Shown here piece after piece: positions 62,040 to 64,000 of a stretch of 64,000 nucleotides of DNA (position 1 is the stretch's first letter; every line of letters begins with the position of its first letter). The DNA comes from Alphaproteobacteria bacterium (GTDB lineage: Bacteria > Pseudomonadota > Alphaproteobacteria > UBA9655): the NCBI GenBank assembly GCA_020049895.1, contig JAGVLE010000025.1, positions 1-64,000 of the forward strand, given 5' to 3'. Below the pieces are notes generated by a model. That model had not been told where the DNA came from. It made no database searches and saw only the letters and a program-made list of their open reading frames with translations. The position numbers and the translations under genes were made by a program.

Positions 62040-62512
62040 GTCTCCTCATAGGGGTTTGCAATACTAAGGCTCTCTAAAATTTGGACTTCCAATCCTTCCA
62101 TTTGGAGAGCGTCGTCGTCTTTTTCGTGATCATACCCTAAAAGATGTAAAAATCCATGGATAATTAAATGGAGGGTATGGTGAAGGGGAGAAATCTTGGT
62201 GGTTTCTGCTTCTTTTATGATGGTCTCAAAGGCAAGGATAATATCTCCTAGACTTTCCCCTTCATCCGAAGGGAAAGAAAGAACATTTGTTGATGTATCT
62301 TTATTCCGGAAAGCCTTGTTAAGAGAGTGGACTTCTGCATCATTGCTTAAAGCAATGGTGATGTCGTGGGGAGAAAAATCTTTGCTTAAGATTTCTGTAG
62401 CCTTTGCAAGGGCACGTAAAACCTCATCTTCATTGAGAATGTTCTCTTTGAGCCATCTTTCATCATGGATAAGAAGATGTAGATGAGGAGCGATAGGCCA
62501 ACGAAGAGTCAT
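62036..62512 (-). CDS. ybeY: endoribonuclease YbeY (16S rRNA maturation)
   Basis: Zinc-dependent RNase involved in 16S 3'-end maturation. The signature H-G-x-LHLLGYDH is readable as IIHGFLHLLGYDHEKD, with the three zinc His. The earlier NKAFRNKDTSTNVLSFP is also diagnostic. I take ATG 62512; a GTG seven codons upstream also opens the frame. About 158 aa. The phoH gene that often precedes it is not here. Confidence 0.94.
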   Translation of the reverse strand: MTLRWPIAPHLHLLIHDERWLKENILNEDEVLRALAKATEILSKDFSPHDITIALSNDAEVHSLNKAFRNKDTSTNVLSFPSDEGESLGDIILAFETIIKEAETTKISPLHHTLHLIIHGFLHLLGYDHEKDDDALQMEGLEVQILESLSIANPYEET

Positions 62513-62554
62513 GCTCAACGTTAGCCTATTCACATGGCTTTATTCAAGCGGTAC

Positions 62555-62974
62555 TTACATTGGCCCTTCTTGTTGCTGTGTAAATCCTTTGTCTCCTTGA
62601 ATCGATCCTACAAGGTCAGAGTTTGCCTTTAAGGTGTTGGTTCTGATCTGCTCAGAAGAACGGACACGTCCAGGGATATCTTCATAAAATATTCCTTCAG
62701 GAGTCATTCCCATTCCAATTTCTGCGTTTTCTTTTTCCAGGCTCTTGGCAACGTAGGCATCTTCAGCTTCATCTATACATCCTGTTAAAGAAGCTTGATC
62801 GTCTGATTGGTTTTCAACGCAATCTTTAAGGGCATCACAATGCTCGCGAGAGGATTTGTCGTCGGCTTGGGCATAGCATTGTCCCAAACTAGGAATCTTA
62901 AGCTGAGCATTCGCTTCCTGAATAAAACAGGCTGTTAAAAGAGCAGCGGAGGATAATAAAATAGAGACTTTCAT
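62555..62974 (-). CDS. small secreted protein or lipoprotein, 139 aa, Cys-containing
   Basis: From ATG 62974, with AAAGGA upstream, it starts MKVSILLSSAALLTAC. This allows two readings: a lipobox LTAC with Cys16, or signal-peptidase I cleavage at ANA-QL (residue 23/24). The mature part has four Cys (in GQCYAQ, EHCDALKDCVEN and TGCIDE), probably two disulfides, then a Gln/Gly-rich end. Family unknown. The longer frame up to 63115 runs through a terminator and a promoter, so the short start is right. It has a CtrA-type promoter. Confidence 0.75.
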   Translation of the reverse strand: MKVSILLSSAALLTACFIQEANAQLKIPSLGQCYAQADDKSSREHCDALKDCVENQSDDQASLTGCIDEAEDAYVAKSLEKENAEIGMGMTPEGIFYEDIPGRVRSSEQIRTNTLKANSDLVGSIQGDKGFTQQQEGPM

Positions 62975-63008
62975 GGGTTTATTTCCTTTAAAATGTTGAA
63001 CTTGTCCT

Positions 63009-63042
63009 ATTATAGACTCGAGGTTCCTTAAAAATAGGTTAA
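63009..63042 (-). promoter_or_regulatory. CtrA-type promoter of the Cys-containing secreted protein
   Basis: On the minus strand TTAA-CCTATTT-TTAA (63042-63028) is a perfect CtrA site, followed after 13 bases by a perfect TATAAT (63014-63009). The transcript would start near 63002, 28 bases before the ATG. Spacing closely matches the promoter at 59041. Confidence 0.65.
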
Positions 63043-63049
63043 GGGAAGA

Positions 63050-63095
63050 AAAAAAATTTAGGACCCCTTCGCTGGAGGGAGACGTCCTAAATTTT
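63050..63095 (-). terminator. strong intrinsic terminator of the 68-aa gene
   Basis: AAAATTTAGGAC and GTCCTAAATTTT form a perfect 12-bp stem with a further CCCT/AGGG stem inside. On the minus strand the U-rich run TTTTTTTTC follows. It stands between the 68-aa gene and the promoter of the secreted-protein gene. Confidence 0.9.
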
Positions 63096-63111
63096 ATAAG
63101 GATGGAGTCTC

Positions 63112-63318
63112 TCAAGCCTTTGCAGACGCAAGAAAAGGGATTTGAGAGGACTGGGCGGTGTGAGATGAGACATTAAGTAAAGTCGTTTTCACTTCTTGGC
63201 GACAGCGCTTAAGCCTCGTCATCTCTCTTGCATCTTCATAATCTTCAATTTCTAAAGCAGATACTTTAATTTCGATCAAATCCAAGAGGATTTCTAAGGA
63301 ATTACGGGATAAAATCAT
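63112..63318 (-). CDS. small helical protein, 68 aa
   Basis: Start ATG 63318 behind AAAGAGAGAA. The first 45 residues form a helical hairpin (SLEILLDLIEIKVSALEIEDYEDA, then REMTRLKRCRQEV in one pattern), the rest is Ser/Ala-rich. Short proteins with a LLDLIEIK-type start are conserved in alphaproteobacteria with no known role. The terminator behind it and divergence from ruvX support a real gene. Confidence 0.65.
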   Translation of the reverse strand: MILSRNSLEILLDLIEIKVSALEIEDYEDAREMTRLKRCRQEVKTTLLNVSSHTAQSSQIPFLASAKA

Positions 63319-63390
63319 GGTTCTCTCTTTAGTTTCGGTTTCTATAGTGCTAACTGTATAAGGAAATTTATTAATAAAGTATGAACAGCT

Positions 63391-63873
63391 ATGCCTTTAG
63401 TATCTCTTGAAGACTTCAGTGCTATTTCTTTTGAGCCCGCAGCTCGTTTTTTAGGGTGTGATGTGGGGGAAAAAACAATAGGCCTTGCTCTCTCCGATAC
63501 CCGAAAAATCATTGCCACCCCTCTTTCTGTTATTAAACGGACGCAATGGAAGGTGGATGCTGTCACTCTTTTGAAAGAAATAGACTCTTATAAAGTGGGA
63601 GGAGTCATTGTCGGATTTCCCTTGAATATGAATGGGACAGAGGGGCCTCGGTGTCAGGCCACGCGCCAGTTTGTGTCTAACCTTTTGAAAATAAAAGATA
63701 TTCCAATGAGTTTGTGGGATGAGCGCCTTTCAACAAGTGCTGTCATGCGAACCCTGTTAGAAGCAGATGTTTCTCGAGCCAAGCGAAAGCCTCTGGTGGA
63801 TAAAATGGCTGCAAGCTATATTTTACAAGGGTTTTTGGATGCTTTTGGAAGACAAGTTAACAAAATGAAATAA
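63391..63873 (+). CDS. ruvX: Holliday junction resolvase-like YqgF/RuvX
   Basis: RNase H-fold nuclease (160 aa) with FLGCDVGEKTIGLALSD at the start, VGFPLNMNGTEGPR in the middle and LWDERLSTSAV with the catalytic acid. YqgF is implicated in pre-16S rRNA processing as well as recombination. It precedes glmM on the same strand, 93 bases apart. Confidence 0.95.
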   Translation: MPLVSLEDFSAISFEPAARFLGCDVGEKTIGLALSDTRKIIATPLSVIKRTQWKVDAVTLLKEIDSYKVGGVIVGFPLNMNGTEGPRCQATRQFVSNLLKIKDIPMSLWDERLSTSAVMRTLLEADVSRAKRKPLVDKMAASYILQGFLDAFGRQVNKMK

Positions 63874-63966
63874 AATGTTATTCTGTTTTTGCTAAATATT
63901 CTAGGGTTAGACTTTGAAAAAAGGTATTCTTATCTAATAATAAATCTTCATTTTTTAGGAGTACTA

Positions 63967-64000
63967 ATGCGAAAATTTTTTGGGACGGATGGGATTCGTG
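63967..64000 (+). CDS. glmM: phosphoglucosamine mutase, N-terminal start only (cut by window edge)
   Basis: The first 11 codons read MRKFFGTDGIR, the invariant start of GlmM, behind an AGGAG ribosome site. The enzyme makes glucosamine 1-phosphate for peptidoglycan and LPS. The rest lies beyond the window. Confidence 0.85.
   Translation, partial: MRKFFGTDGIR

Noticed and set aside
62975-63115. Longer start of the 139-aa secreted protein
   Set aside because: This part spans a strong terminator and a CtrA-type promoter, and would put the signal peptide 47 residues inside the protein.

Overview
The window reads as the chromosome of an AT-rich alphaproteobacterium. The markers are a CtrA-type cell-cycle regulator, the rpsT-dnaA-dnaN order, an alphaproteobacterial class I fructose-bisphosphate aldolase next to efp, three-subunit transhydrogenase genes, DUF4167, RatA beside lipA, and a terminase of the gene-transfer-agent (GTA) type. 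Several paralogous ProP-like MFS transporters, a queuosine-precursor transporter, a truncated LuxR-sensor-like protein and an IS630 remnant fit a host-associated lineage such as Holosporales/Rickettsiales. That placement is inference from gene content, not a search result. Nearly all of the window is ordinary single-copy chromosome; no complete phage, CRISPR array or rRNA operon is visible.

Layout. 1-10.3 kb is the accessory part: the tail of an IS630 transposase, a LysR regulator, an MFS transporter fused in frame to a methyltransferase, a second MFS transporter, a stretch of four consecutive hairpins, an unknown 133-aa gene, the queuosine pair yhhQ-tgt, a solo sensor-like gene, and a free methyltransferase overlapping a third MFS transporter tail to tail. 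10.4-23.5 kb holds translation and maintenance genes (rplM-rpsI, def, aldolase-efp, uvrC-pgsA, a PpiD-like foldase, tRNA-Pro, tRNA-Val), two exported enzymes (an HExxH metallopeptidase-like protein and a FAD oxidoreductase with a signal peptide), and ctrA. 23.7-37.2 kb is an envelope block: lolC-lolD, prs, a complete Mla lipid-transport set split into two divergent arms around aroK, a PagL-like barrel protein, nusB, tRNA-Ser and lpxD-fabZ-lpxA-lpxI-lpxB. 37.2-50.6 kb carries pntAA-pntAB-pntB, an isochorismatase-fold hydrolase, a lone GTA terminase, a tiny LptM-like lipoprotein gene, tlpA, a GNAT protein, a two-gene cassette (52-aa exported peptide plus an exported tandem nucleotidyltransferase), a CPA2 antiporter, tRNA-Gln, ldcA-accD and an L,D-transpeptidase. 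50.6-64 kb carries rpsT-dnaA-dnaN, ogt, eno, DUF4167, rnhB, lipA-ratA, rpmI-rplT, small secreted proteins, tRNA-Glu, carbonic anhydrase, a nitroreductase, ybeY-corC, ruvX and the start of glmM.

How genes work together. LolCD, Mla, Lpx, the PagL-like protein, LdcA, the L,D-transpeptidase, LptM and PpiD-like genes all build or maintain the outer membrane, LPS and peptidoglycan, so this organism has a full LPS-bearing envelope. CtrA may tie part of this to the cell cycle: perfect TTAA-N7-TTAA sites lie in the ctrA/lolC divergent promoter and, with well-placed -10 boxes, in front of two small secreted-protein genes near 59.1 and 63.0 kb.

The most unusual items are the MFS-methyltransferase fusion with its unfused neighbours, the exported double nucleotidyltransferase with its companion peptide gene, the hairpin series at 4.85-5.01 kb, and the two CtrA-box promoters of small secreted proteins. 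All positions, starts and motifs were read by eye; no similarity search was run.
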